Shown here: piece by piece, positions 41,114 through 48,872 of the stretch
How positions within the stretch are numbered: the first letter of the stretch is position 1
How the letters are laid out: each line of letters opens with the position of its first letter
Source of the DNA: Paenibacillus xylanexedens
Lineage (GTDB): Bacteria > Bacillota > Bacilli > Paenibacillales > Paenibacillaceae
NCBI RefSeq assembly: GCF_017874615.1
Contig: NZ_JAGIKV010000033.1
Coordinates: 1-63,575 of the forward strand
DNA: 63,575 bases
Reading direction: 5' to 3'
Notes under the pieces: model-generated
What the model was told of the DNA's origin: nothing
Database searches by the model: none
What the model saw: the letters and a program-made list of their open reading frames with translations, nothing else
Translations under genes and position numbers: made by a program

Positions 41114-41806
41114 TTATCTAAAAGCTGCTGCGTTCACGCGTGCGCCAGGGCCCATCGTGGAAGAAAGACTAACATTCTTCAGATAAACACCTTTTGCTGC
41201 CGCTGGTTTAGCACGATTCAGAGCTTCCATGAGAGCTTTGAAGTTCTCATTAAGTTGCTCAGAAGAGAAAGAAGCTTTACCAATCGGTGCATGAATTTGA
41301 CCTGCACGATCCAGACGATATTCGATTTTACCGGCTTTAATTTCTTGAACAGCCTTAGTTACATCGAAAGTTACCGTTCCGGCTTTAGGGTTAGGCATCA
41401 GACCTTTACCGCCGAGCAGTCGGCCCAATTTACCTACTTCACTCATCATATCTGGTGTCGCTACGCAGACGTCGAATTCGAACCAGCCTTGTTGGATTTT
41501 GTTGATCATGTCTGCATCACCAACATAGTCCGCGCCAGCCGCTTCCGCTTCTTTCGCTTTGTCACCTTTTGCAAATACCAATACGCGTTGTGTTTTACCT
41601 GTGCCGTGTGGCAAGACAACAACACCACGTACAGCCTGGTCTTGCTTACGAGGGTCTACACCCAAACGAACTGCTGCTTCGATTGTTTCATCGAATTTTG
41701 CAGTAGCTGCCTTTTTCACAAGCTCTACAGCTTCTGAAGGCTCGTAAGTTGCTTCGCTGTCAATCAGCTTAGCAGCTTCCAGGTATTTTTTACCGTGTTT
41801 AGCCAT
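41114..41806 (-). CDS. rplA: 50S ribosomal protein L1
   Basis: This 230-residue protein of the L1 stalk has MAKHGKKYLEAAKLIDSEAT, RLGVDPRKQDQAVRGVVVLP, GKLGRLLGGKGLMPNPKAGT and the ending STMGPGARVNAAAFR. It escorts deacylated tRNA from the E site. It is preceded by AAAGGAGGAA and follows rplK by 94 bases containing a strong hairpin. Confidence 0.98.
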   Translation of the reverse strand: MAKHGKKYLEAAKLIDSEATYEPSEAVELVKKAATAKFDETIEAAVRLGVDPRKQDQAVRGVVVLPHGTGKTQRVLVFAKGDKAKEAEAAGADYVGDADMINKIQQGWFEFDVCVATPDMMSEVGKLGRLLGGKGLMPNPKAGTVTFDVTKAVQEIKAGKIEYRLDRAGQIHAPIGKASFSSEQLNENFKALMEALNRAKPAAAKGVYLKNVSLSSTMGPGARVNAAAFR

Positions 41807-41851
41807 GTTTTATTCCTCCTTTGTGGTGTTAGCGGATATACCTCCCACATC

Positions 41852-41874
41852 AACCGGTCGCGAATCGACCGGTT
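41852..41874 (-). promoter_or_regulatory. 9-bp hairpin in the rplK-rplA gap
   Basis: AACCGGTCG (41852-41860) and CGACCGGTT (41866-41874) form a perfect 9-bp stem with a CGAAT loop. It is followed on the RNA by a short region (GATGTGGGAGG...CCACA) before the rplA ribosome site. It may be an L1 autoregulatory site or a processing hairpin; no T-run follows. Confidence 0.5.
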
Positions 41875-41900
41875 TTACGAAGCCATGTTTCTTATGAAAA

Positions 41901-42326
41901 TTAGTCTTCGATGGTGATACCCATGCTGCGGGCAGTACCTTCGACCATACGCATAGCGGACTCAACGTCTGCTGCATTCAGGTCAGGCATTTTTGTTTCT
42001 GCGATTTGACGAACCGCATCACGTTTAACAGTAGCAACTTTTTTCTTGTTCGGTTCGCCGGATCCTTTTTCAACTTTAGCTGCCACTTTCAACAGAACTG
42101 CTGCTGGTGGAGTTTTAGTGATGAAAGTAAAGGAACGGTCCTCGAATACAGAAATTTCAACTGGAATAATCAATCCCGCTTGATCAGCTGTACGAGCGTT
42201 GAATTCTTTACAGAATGCCATGATGTTGACACCTGCTTGACCCAAAGCTGGACCTACTGGTGGTGCTGGGTTTGCTTTACCTGCTGGAATCTGCAGTTTT
42301 ACCATTTTAATAACTTTTTTCGCCAT
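41901..42326 (-). CDS. rplK: 50S ribosomal protein L11
   Basis: The 141-residue protein starts at ATG 42326 (MAKKVIKMVKLQIPAGKANP); a GTG in the ribosome site is not used. The proline-rich PAPPVGPALGQAGVNIMAFC switch and C-terminal RNA-binding domain (VRQIAETKMPDLNAADVESA) are complete. L11 forms the GTPase-associated centre and senses stalled ribosomes for RelA. Confidence 0.98.
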   Translation of the reverse strand: MAKKVIKMVKLQIPAGKANPAPPVGPALGQAGVNIMAFCKEFNARTADQAGLIIPVEISVFEDRSFTFITKTPPAAVLLKVAAKVEKGSGEPNKKKVATVKRDAVRQIAETKMPDLNAADVESAMRMVEGTARSMGITIED

Positions 42327-42394
42327 GATTGACACCTCCTTGCAAAATAGTGGTTAACGGGTTTTTCAACCCTCCCACAAGAAACTTGAAGAGA

Positions 42395-42928
42395 CTATAT
42401 CTTCTCCACTTGCGTGTATTCCAACTCAAGCGGCGTTTCCCGTCCAAACATGTTCACGTGCACTTTCAACTTGCTTTTGTCTACCAAAATTTCTTCCACG
42501 GAGCCTACGAAATTCGCAAAAGGACCGACTTTAATACGCACGGATTCCTTAAGATCGAACTCAATTTTCGGCTTCGGTTCAACCATTCCCATGTGCTTCA
42601 GAATTTGTTCCACTTCTTCAGGCAACAATGCAGTTGGTTTGGACCCAGAACCTGTCGAACCGACAAATCCTGTAACCCCTGGTGTGTTGCGAACAACATA
42701 CCAAGAATCATCCGTCTGTACCATTTCCACCAAGACATAACCAGGGTAAACTTTACGCATAACGGTTTTTTTCTTACCGTCCTTGTTTACCACTTCTTCT
42801 TCCATAGGAACAAGAACGCGGAATATCTTGTCTTCCATGCCCATAGACTCTACGCGTTTTTCCAAATTGGCTTTGACCTTGTTCTCATACCCTGAATAGG
42901 TATGAACGACGTACCATCTTTTTTCCAT
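42395..42928 (-). CDS. nusG: Transcription factor NusG
   Basis: This 177-residue protein has the NGN domain (KRWYVVHTYSGYENKVKANL, VYPGYVLVEMVQTDDSWYVV, RNTPGVTGFVG) and a C-terminal KOW domain (VRIKVGPFANFVGSVEEIL). NusG couples RNA polymerase to the ribosome via S10 and affects pausing in Bacillus. It follows secE by 21 bases, the universal secE-nusG arrangement. Confidence 0.98.
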   Translation of the reverse strand: MEKRWYVVHTYSGYENKVKANLEKRVESMGMEDKIFRVLVPMEEEVVNKDGKKKTVMRKVYPGYVLVEMVQTDDSWYVVRNTPGVTGFVGSTGSGSKPTALLPEEVEQILKHMGMVEPKPKIEFDLKESVRIKVGPFANFVGSVEEILVDKSKLKVHVNMFGRETPLELEYTQVEKI

Positions 42929-42949
42929 ATCAAGCCACCGGAACCCTTC

Positions 42950-43141
42950 TTAAATAATCGCTTCGATCACAAAGGAGATGCCAATGTCAATGACCCAAAA
43001 AAACAGCGTCATAACCACAACAGTACCAAGTACGATCAATGTGTAGTTGGTCAGCTCTTTACGATTAGGCCAGCGAACTTTTTTAAGTTCAGCCCAGCTT
43101 TCTGAGAAAAAGGAAATCAGAGATTTGAAACTTCGTTTCAC
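42950..43141 (-). CDS. secE: Preprotein translocase subunit SecE
   Basis: This 63-residue protein has an amphipathic N-terminal region (FFSESWAELKKVRWPNRKEL, the SecE signature) and one transmembrane helix (residues about 35-58). It clamps SecY. The start is GTG (43141) with GGAGGTG upstream. It lies between rpmG and nusG. Confidence 0.96.
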   Translation of the reverse strand: MKRSFKSLISFFSESWAELKKVRWPNRKELTNYTLIVLGTVVVMTLFFWVIDIGISFVIEAII

Positions 43142-43158
43142 GCCGACACCTCCAAAAA

Positions 43159-43308
43159 CTATCTGGTTTCGCGATGAGAAGTCTGCTCGTTACAAAACTT
43201 GCAAAATTTCTTCATCTCCATGCGGTCGGGGTGATTACGCTTGTTTTTTGTCGTAGTGTAATTTCTTTGTTTGCAGTTAGTACAAGCCAAAGTAATAATT
43301 ACCCGCAT
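43159..43308 (-). CDS. rpmG: 50S ribosomal protein L33
   Basis: A 49-residue gene reads MRVIITLACTNCKQRNYTTT and ends EQTSHRETR. Cys9, Cys12, Cys36 and Cys39 form the zinc ribbon of the C+ L33 type. GGGAGGTG lies 8 bases before ATG at 43308. It is the first gene of the rpmG-secE-nusG unit. Confidence 0.96.
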   Translation of the reverse strand: MRVIITLACTNCKQRNYTTTKNKRNHPDRMEMKKFCKFCNEQTSHRETR

Positions 43309-43396
43309 GATGTACACCTCCCGAAGACTTCCACATTCAAGCAGAGTCTCTAAATTGATCCTGAAAAAAAGCCATAAATTTAGGCCTACCTAAAAC

Positions 43397-43425
43397 ACTT
43401 TATCACAAGGGTATAACCATGTCAA
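43397..43425 (-). promoter_or_regulatory. rpmG-secE-nusG promoter
   Basis: A perfect -35 TTGACA (43420-43425) and an extended -10 TGATAAAGT (TAAAGT at 43397-43402) are separated by 17 bases, about 90 bases before rpmG. The rest of the 300-base gap to sigH holds only the sigH terminator. Confidence 0.8.
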
Positions 43426-43564
43426 TGAAAGATTAGTCTTTCATTCATTGGGTATTACTTCCGTACAACGTACATTCGTTTCTCATCTCTGTTTTTCTCT
43501 TCTCCTGCTTGGACCGAGCGATTACTAGTATAAACATTCTAAGATTTTATAAACTTGAGACACT

Positions 43565-43592
43565 AAAAAAAGACTCAAACACCGAGCCTTTT
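43565..43592 (-). terminator. sigH terminator
   Basis: A 9-bp stem (AAAAGGCTC with GAGTCTTTT, one G-T pair) around a 7-base loop is followed on the minus strand by a 7-T run. It begins 20 bases after the sigH stop codon. Confidence 0.85.
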
Positions 43593-43612
43593 CCGTCAAC
43601 GACAACATGTGT

Positions 43613-44257
43613 TTAATTATCTCGAACTTCCAGGTACTTTTCAAGTTTGCGCTTGACGCGCTGAAGTGCATTATCAATGGACTTCACATGTCTGTCCAAA
43701 TCTACTGCAATCTCTTGATAAGATCTCCCGTCCAGATACAACATCAATACTTTACGTTCCAGATCACTCAGAATCTCGGACATTTTATCTTCCAGGCCCA
43801 CAAACTCTTCCTGATTGATGATAAGTTCTTCCGGATCACTGACCTGGGTTCCACAAATCACATCGAGTAACGTACGATCAGACTCTTCGTCATAAATAGG
43901 CTTGTCCAGAGATACATAAGAATTAAGCGGAATATGCTTCTGACGTGTTGCTGTCTTAATCGCCGTGATGATCTGTCTTGTAATACACAGTTCGGCAAAA
44001 GCCTTGAACGAAGCCAGCTTGTCCCCTTTGAAATCTCGAATGGATTTGTAGAGGCCAATCATTCCTTCTTGAATAATATCTTCCCGGTCTGCCCCAATCA
44101 GAAAATAAGATCTTGCCTTGGCGCGTACAAAGTTACGATATTTGTTAATTAGAAACTCTAACGCTTCGCTTTCGCCTTCACGGAAAGCTTCGACAATGTC
44201 TTCGTCACTTTGGTAATCATACTTAGATAACATGATATCTTTGAGGTCGACACTCAC
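43613..44257 (-). CDS. sigH: Sporulation sigma factor SigH (sigma-30)
   Basis: The 214-residue sigma-70-family factor closely matches B. subtilis SigH: region 2 (KYRNFVRAKARSYFLIGADR, EDIIQEGMIGLYKSIRDFKG, SFKAFAELCITRQIITAIKT) and region 4 (LSDLERKVLMLYLDGRSYQE, LDRHVKSIDNALQRVKRKLE). It directs early sporulation and stationary-phase genes. The start is GTG at 44257, 8 bases after GGAGG; a TTG further upstream lies before the ribosome site. It has its own promoter upstream and terminator downstream. Confidence 0.95.
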   Translation of the reverse strand: MSVDLKDIMLSKYDYQSDEDIVEAFREGESEALEFLINKYRNFVRAKARSYFLIGADREDIIQEGMIGLYKSIRDFKGDKLASFKAFAELCITRQIITAIKTATRQKHIPLNSYVSLDKPIYDEESDRTLLDVICGTQVSDPEELIINQEEFVGLEDKMSEILSDLERKVLMLYLDGRSYQEIAVDLDRHVKSIDNALQRVKRKLEKYLEVRDN

Positions 44258-44319
44258 AGACAATCCCTCCGGCTGCAACGCAAGGTACCCCGTTACTCTA
44301 CTCTATGAAATATAGGATC

Positions 44320-44349
44320 AGTATATATGATGGTACCTCACACCGTCAA
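44320..44349 (-). promoter_or_regulatory. sigH promoter
   Basis: -35 TTGACG (44344-44349) and -10 TATACT (44320-44325) are separated by 18 bases, about 60 bases before the GTG start. It fits a sigma-A promoter; AbrB control as in B. subtilis cannot be judged by eye. Confidence 0.65.
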
Positions 44350-44428
44350 CCACGCTCTGCCTAAAAAAGAACATCAATAACATAAATGTCAAGAGTTTCA
44401 ATATTCTAAATTTTGTAAAAACGTGCTG

Positions 44429-44950
44429 TTATTCCCGGCGCCATCGCTCAAACTCTTTCAATACATCGGGACTTAACTTACCCCCGATTGTGTTACGCGT
44501 GGTCTTCGCCTGATCTTCTTCCAGTCGTTTTTTTAATTCTTTTTCGTTCTGCTCAACTTCAATTAGCAACTCCCTTGCAGATACGCGTAGCGCTCCCTGT
44601 CCAAAAATGACATGTTGCTCTACCATATCGCTCGTAGCCACATAGATTTGGCGTCTTCGCATGCTTAGTTCCCGAACGAGTCTTTCAATGCATTCGTCTG
44701 CCGTCTCTTTTTCCTTTGTAAAATAGATCTGCACTTTGCTCTGAGTAAAGGATTTACCGAGTCCAGGCACGAGGTAGGCGTCAAACACAACAATGACTCG
44801 ACGGCCGGAGAAAGCCTGGTAGTCTGCAAGACGAAAGAGAAGCCTGTTGCGCGCCTCTTCCAGCCCACTTTCCGCCAGCTTGGTTAATTCCGGCCAGTCA
44901 CCAATCATGTTGTACCCGTCTACAAGAAGCACATCACGGGAATCAGCCAT
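44429..44950 (-). CDS. rae1: NYN-domain ribosome-associated endoribonuclease (Rae1/YacP)
   Basis: This 173-residue PIN-like NYN-domain protein has VLLVDGYNMIGDWPEL, VIVVFDAYLVPG and the acidic cluster KETADECIERLV with ATSD; these are the metal-binding aspartates of the family. B. subtilis Rae1 cleaves mRNAs in the ribosomal A site. The C-terminal 45 residues are a charged helix. It begins 5 bases after rlmB and is the last gene before sigH. Confidence 0.88.
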   Translation of the reverse strand: MADSRDVLLVDGYNMIGDWPELTKLAESGLEEARNRLLFRLADYQAFSGRRVIVVFDAYLVPGLGKSFTQSKVQIYFTKEKETADECIERLVRELSMRRRQIYVATSDMVEQHVIFGQGALRVSARELLIEVEQNEKELKKRLEEDQAKTTRNTIGGKLSPDVLKEFERWRRE

Positions 44951-44955
44951 ACCTT

Positions 44956-45702
44956 CTATTCCTGCGCTTGACGCGAGCGGAGCACTTCGTACATGACAAC
45001 CCCGGCTGCCACGGAAGCATTCAGGGAATTAATCTGACCTTGCATTGGTAGTTTGATCAGCACATCGCATTTCTCACGAATAAGTCGTCCCATTCCCTTG
45101 TTCTCATTTCCGATTACCAATGCCACAGGGCCAGTAAAGACTCCATTACCAAAGACACCTTCGTGAGCGGTGACATCTGTCCCTACAACCCATACACCTT
45201 CCTCTTTGAGGCGATCAATGGTCTGACCAAGATTACTTACACGAGCCACTGGCACGTACTCCACAGCGCCTGCTGATGTTTTGGATACTGTCACGGTTAC
45301 CGCTGCCGAGCGACGTTTGGGTACAATGACGCCATGCGCACCCGTGCAATCTGCTGTCCGCAAAATTGACCCCAGGTTATGAGGATCTTCAATCTCATCC
45401 AGCAGAATCAGGAAAGGATGCTCATTCTTCGCTTTTGCTGCGGCAAGAATGTCTTCTACCTCCACATAAGCGTAAGGTGCTGCTTGAGCAACTACCCCCT
45501 GATGCTGAATGCCTGGTACCGTTTGATCCAGTTTACGCTTGTCCACGTGTTGAATGACAATACCTAGTTTTTTAGCTTCCGAGATAATAGGTTGAGTCAG
45601 ATGTTTCTGTGCTGTATCGGCAATCCATATTTTATTAATGGTCCGGCCTGAACGCAGCGCCTCCGTCACGGAGTGTTTACCGGCGATCCATTCTTCTTCC
45701 AT
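44956..45702 (-). CDS. rlmB: 23S rRNA (guanosine-2'-O)-methyltransferase RlmB (TrmH family)
   Basis: The 248-residue SPOUT methyltransferase starts at ATG 45702 (MEEEWIAGKHSVTEALRSGR); an upstream extension with a basic stretch lacks a ribosome site and would overlap mrnC. It has the N-terminal substrate-binding domain and knot motifs FLILLDEIEDPHNLGSILRT, VALVIGNENKGM and LPMQGQINSLNASVAAGVVM. The RlmB target is G2251 in E. coli 23S numbering; the exact substrate is inferred. Confidence 0.9.
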   Translation of the reverse strand: MEEEWIAGKHSVTEALRSGRTINKIWIADTAQKHLTQPIISEAKKLGIVIQHVDKRKLDQTVPGIQHQGVVAQAAPYAYVEVEDILAAAKAKNEHPFLILLDEIEDPHNLGSILRTADCTGAHGVIVPKRRSAAVTVTVSKTSAGAVEYVPVARVSNLGQTIDRLKEEGVWVVGTDVTAHEGVFGNGVFTGPVALVIGNENKGMGRLIREKCDVLIKLPMQGQINSLNASVAAGVVMYEVLRSRQAQE

Positions 45703-45745
45703 CGTTGTTCGATCCTCTCTGTAATGCATTGTTTTGTTGAATTTT

Positions 45746-46225
45746 CTATTTTTTTGTCGGCGATGGCGATTGTTGTTCCGCGTGCTCAATGCCAAGCCCG
45801 ATCAGTTCAATCATGCGATCATGATGACCACTGCTATAGAGGTAACCAATGAGACATTCAAAAGCCGTAGCATGTCTGTACTCCAACACATCTGCATTTT
45901 TGGGCACACTACCCGACTTGGCATTCCGCCCTTGCCGGACGATATCCCGTTCTTCCTCTGTCAGTTCATCCTCAATCGTTGTAAGTATGCGGCTCTGTGC
46001 CTTCGCTGATACCAACCCGGTTGCACTACGGTGCAAATGATTGGGACGCATGTTGGCCTTCGACAACAGATATTGACGAACAGCTACCTCATATACCGCA
46101 TCACCAATATAGGCCAGTGCAATAGGTGGAATCAACCTCGCAGGTCTGGAAGGAGGATAAGGGAACCATCCTCCCTCTGTGACCTGCTCCTGTTGTTTTG
46201 GTGTATTTGGATGTCCTTCGCTCAT
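45746..46225 (-). CDS. mrnC: Mini-ribonuclease III
   Basis: This 159-residue protein is a lone RNase III catalytic domain without a double-stranded RNA-binding domain: IPPIALAYIGDAVYEVAVRQ with catalytic acidic residues, RNAKSGSVPKNADVLEYRHA, ATAFECLIGYLYSSG. Mini-III matures 23S rRNA ends in Bacillus. Its ATG overlaps the cysS stop (ATGA), so it is probably translationally coupled. An ATG four codons earlier is an alternative. Confidence 0.9.
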   Translation of the reverse strand: MSEGHPNTPKQQEQVTEGGWFPYPPSRPARLIPPIALAYIGDAVYEVAVRQYLLSKANMRPNHLHRSATGLVSAKAQSRILTTIEDELTEEERDIVRQGRNAKSGSVPKNADVLEYRHATAFECLIGYLYSSGHHDRMIELIGLGIEHAEQQSPSPTKK

Positions 46226-47622
46226 TTGCGCCGCCATCTCATGCCCTGCGCCGTATCTTCAAGCAGAATGCCACGTGCAGACAATTCATCGCGAATTTCA
46301 TCCGCTCTTGCCCAGTTTTTGGACTTGCGCGCTTCTACACGCTCTTCAATCAGACGTTCTACTTCCTCATCCAGAAGTTCTGGCTCTGCGTCAGTATAAA
46401 TGCGCAGTACAGCATTCAATTCACTGAACAACTCGAGGAGCGCGCGAATGTCTGCCGCATTAACTACTTCTTGCTGCAACAGTTGGTTGGCTTCCCCTGC
46501 CCACTCAAACATAGCAGTAATTGCATCAGGAGTATTGAAATCATCCTGCATCTTCTCGTGATACTGCTGACGAATTTGGTCGAGTCTTGCCGCAAACTCT
46601 GCTGTGATATCCTGATCAACAGTTACTGCATTCAGACGATGGTTCAGGTTACCTACCGCATTCGCAATCCGGTCCACACTGTTCTGTGCCTGCTCCATCG
46701 TATCATCCGTGAAGTTCAATGGGTTGCGATAGTGGGTAGACAACATGAAATAACGAATCGCTTCGCGTTTATATTGATTCCGCAAGTCTTTAACCAGAAC
46801 ACCATTACCGAGTGATTTCGACATCTTCTCGTTATCAATCCGGATGAATCCATTATGCATCCAGTAGTTCGCAAGTGGTTTACCTGTTAATACCTCGGAT
46901 TGGGCGCATTCGCACTCATGGTGCGGAAACTGCAAATCCTGTCCACCCCCGTGAATGTCCAGTGTATCCCCAAGGTACTCCCTAGCCATGGCGGAGCATT
47001 CAATATGCCAGCCTGGTCGACCATCGCCCCAAGGACTGGACCAGTAGATCTCACCTGGTTTGGCAGCCTTCCAGAGCACAAAATCTTCCGGATGCTCTTT
47101 GCGCTCGTCCACACCCACACGGATTCCAAATTGCAGTTCCTGCAGGTTTTGTTTCGAAAGTTTGCCATATTCGCTGAATTTGCCTGTGCGATAATAGACG
47201 TCACCGCCATTTTCATACGCAAATCCTTTTTCAACCAGCTCACGGATAAAATCAATGATCAGCGGCATGTTTTCCGTCACTCTCGGATTGCTGCTTGCCT
47301 TGGGAATACCCAATCCTTCAAGGTCTTCATAATAGGCAGCAATAAATTTCTCAGCCACGTGAGGAACGTCTGTTCCAAGTTGTTCTGCTTTGCGAATCAG
47401 CTTATCATCCACATCCGTGAAGTTCACCACATAGTTCACATCATGTCCTGTCTGTTCCAGGTATCCACGAACCGTGTCGAAAAAGATAACCGGGCGTGCA
47501 TTCCCGATATGAATGTAGTCATATACCGTTGGTCCGCAGACATACATTTTCACTTTCCCTGGCTCTTGGGGAACAAATTCCTCTTTGGTACGACTCATCG
47601 TATTATAAATCTGAAGCGTCAT
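46222..47622 (-). CDS. cysS: Cysteinyl-tRNA synthetase
   Basis: The 466-residue class I synthetase has the HIGH-type motif GPTVYDYIHIGNAR preceded by zinc ligand Cys (MYVCGPT), WHIECSAMA, the HHECECAQSE zinc site, and KMSKSLGN. The start ATG 47622 follows AGGA by about 9 bases; a GTG two codons earlier is possible. It is second in cysE-cysS-mrnC-rlmB-rae1 under the T-box leader. Confidence 0.97.
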   Translation of the reverse strand: MTLQIYNTMSRTKEEFVPQEPGKVKMYVCGPTVYDYIHIGNARPVIFFDTVRGYLEQTGHDVNYVVNFTDVDDKLIRKAEQLGTDVPHVAEKFIAAYYEDLEGLGIPKASSNPRVTENMPLIIDFIRELVEKGFAYENGGDVYYRTGKFSEYGKLSKQNLQELQFGIRVGVDERKEHPEDFVLWKAAKPGEIYWSSPWGDGRPGWHIECSAMAREYLGDTLDIHGGGQDLQFPHHECECAQSEVLTGKPLANYWMHNGFIRIDNEKMSKSLGNGVLVKDLRNQYKREAIRYFMLSTHYRNPLNFTDDTMEQAQNSVDRIANAVGNLNHRLNAVTVDQDITAEFAARLDQIRQQYHEKMQDDFNTPDAITAMFEWAGEANQLLQQEVVNAADIRALLELFSELNAVLRIYTDAEPELLDEEVERLIEERVEARKSKNWARADEIRDELSARGILLEDTAQGMRWRRK

Positions 47623-47664
47623 GGTCACTTATCCTTTCATCCTATACTGCCTTTATTTATTGTA

Positions 47665-48324
47665 TCACGTATCACGCACAGTCTCATTTTCACGAGCATT
47701 TTGCAGTGTACGTACTTCTTCCTGCAATCGTTCGAGTTCTTTTTGCATACCGCGCAAGGAGTCAACGACCGGATCGGGCAATTGCTGACTGAGGCGATCT
47801 ACCCGTCGGCCATCCTGTTTAACAATTCTGCCCGGTATACCTACCACGGTACTATTGGAAGGGACCTCCTTAAGCACAACGGAGTTCGCACCAATGTTAC
47901 ATTGATCCCCCACGCTAAATGAACCCAGCACCTTGGCTCCGGATGAGATAACCACATTATTACCAATGGTCGGATGTCTCTTCCCTTTTTCTTTCCCCGT
48001 TCCGCCCAGGGTAACCCCCTGATAGATAACGACATCATCGCCAATCTCACATGTTTCTCCAATAACGACGCCCATTCCGTGGTCAATAAACAACCGATTT
48101 CCGATCGTAGCTCCAGGATGTATCTCGATTCCTGTCATAAAACGGCTAACCTGCGAAATGAATCGGGCAACCGAGAACCATCTTCGCTTGTATAAAAAAT
48201 GAGCGATCCGGTGTGCCCATATCGCATGCAGCCCTGAGTAGGTGAATACCACCTCAAACCAACCTCGGGCCGCCGGATCGTTTTCAAACACCGCCTGGAT
48301 ATCTGATCTGATCTTCTTGAACAT
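47665..48324 (-). CDS. cysE: Serine O-acetyltransferase
   Basis: The 219-residue enzyme starts at ATG 48324 (MFKKIRSDIQAVFENDPAAR) behind AAGAGGGG; the longer frame would run into the T-box terminator. It has the N-terminal helical domain, then left-handed hexapeptide repeats (IHPGATIGNRLFIDHGMGVV, GETCEIGDDVVIYQGVTLGG) and a C-terminal extension. It acetylates serine for cysteine synthesis; the T-box leader ties it to uncharged tRNA-Cys. Confidence 0.95.
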   Translation of the reverse strand: MFKKIRSDIQAVFENDPAARGWFEVVFTYSGLHAIWAHRIAHFLYKRRWFSVARFISQVSRFMTGIEIHPGATIGNRLFIDHGMGVVIGETCEIGDDVVIYQGVTLGGTGKEKGKRHPTIGNNVVISSGAKVLGSFSVGDQCNIGANSVVLKEVPSNSTVVGIPGRIVKQDGRRVDRLSQQLPDPVVDSLRGMQKELERLQEEVRTLQNARENETVRDT

Positions 48325-48409
48325 GCTCGTTCCCCTCTTGTTCAGGTTCCCGTCCTCCGGCTTACCGGACGGCGCGTTCCTTGGTAGTGTACTGCACACT
48401 CGCCTAAAC

Positions 48410-48755
48410 AAAAAAAAGCCCCTGCAGCATTTAGCTGCAGAGGCGTTTATCGCGGTCCCACTCTGCTCGGTCCATTCTTAAATAGAATGAGCCCTCAAGC
48501 GGTTTGGTAACGGAAACCAATCGTCACAACCTATCCTAACGTTTTCCCTTGTCATGATCGACAAAGGCGGGGCCGGATTCGGCTGTGCAGCTCACGGGCG
48601 CATTTCGGCTGATGGACAATGGATGGTTCACAGCCACCGCAACCAAAGAAATCTTTCTTTGCTGCGGGACCATCCTCTCTGAATCTGTCCGGGTCAGTCT
48701 ACTCCTCCCGATCTTTGCTGTTCTATTAGATAAATCATATCAATTATTCGTTGTG
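48410..48755 (-). promoter_or_regulatory. T-box riboswitch, cysteine type, controlling cysE-cysS
   Basis: The T-box core GAGTGGGACCGCG (48451-48463) pairs with the tRNA acceptor end. Downstream, GCCTCTGCAGC/GCTGCAGGGGC (48418-48444) forms a perfect terminator stem followed by T7. Upstream, a Stem I with GATGGT...ACCATC arms and a TGTGAACC loop is present. The likely specifier is TGC (Cys; 48600-48602) in AAATGCGCC, matching the downstream cysE-cysS genes. Low charging of tRNA-Cys would favour antitermination. Confidence 0.92.
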
Positions 48756-48760
48756 TTGTT

Positions 48761-48789
48761 ATTATAGCGAAAAGGCCTCAGACTGACAA
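48761..48789 (-). promoter_or_regulatory. cysE T-box promoter
   Basis: -35 TTGTCA (48784-48789) and a perfect -10 TATAAT (48761-48766) are separated by 17 bases, just upstream of the T-box leader. In the adjoining gap before gltX there is a tandem 10-base repeat, AGTACTTCAT twice (48807-48826), and a weak hairpin, but no strong gltX terminator. Confidence 0.8.
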
Positions 48790-48872
48790 CAGCCTCCTAC
48801 GTAATCAGTACTTCATAGTACTTCATAGGACTGTGTTCAGATTCCAGATAAACGGAATGTCTTCGACTATGA

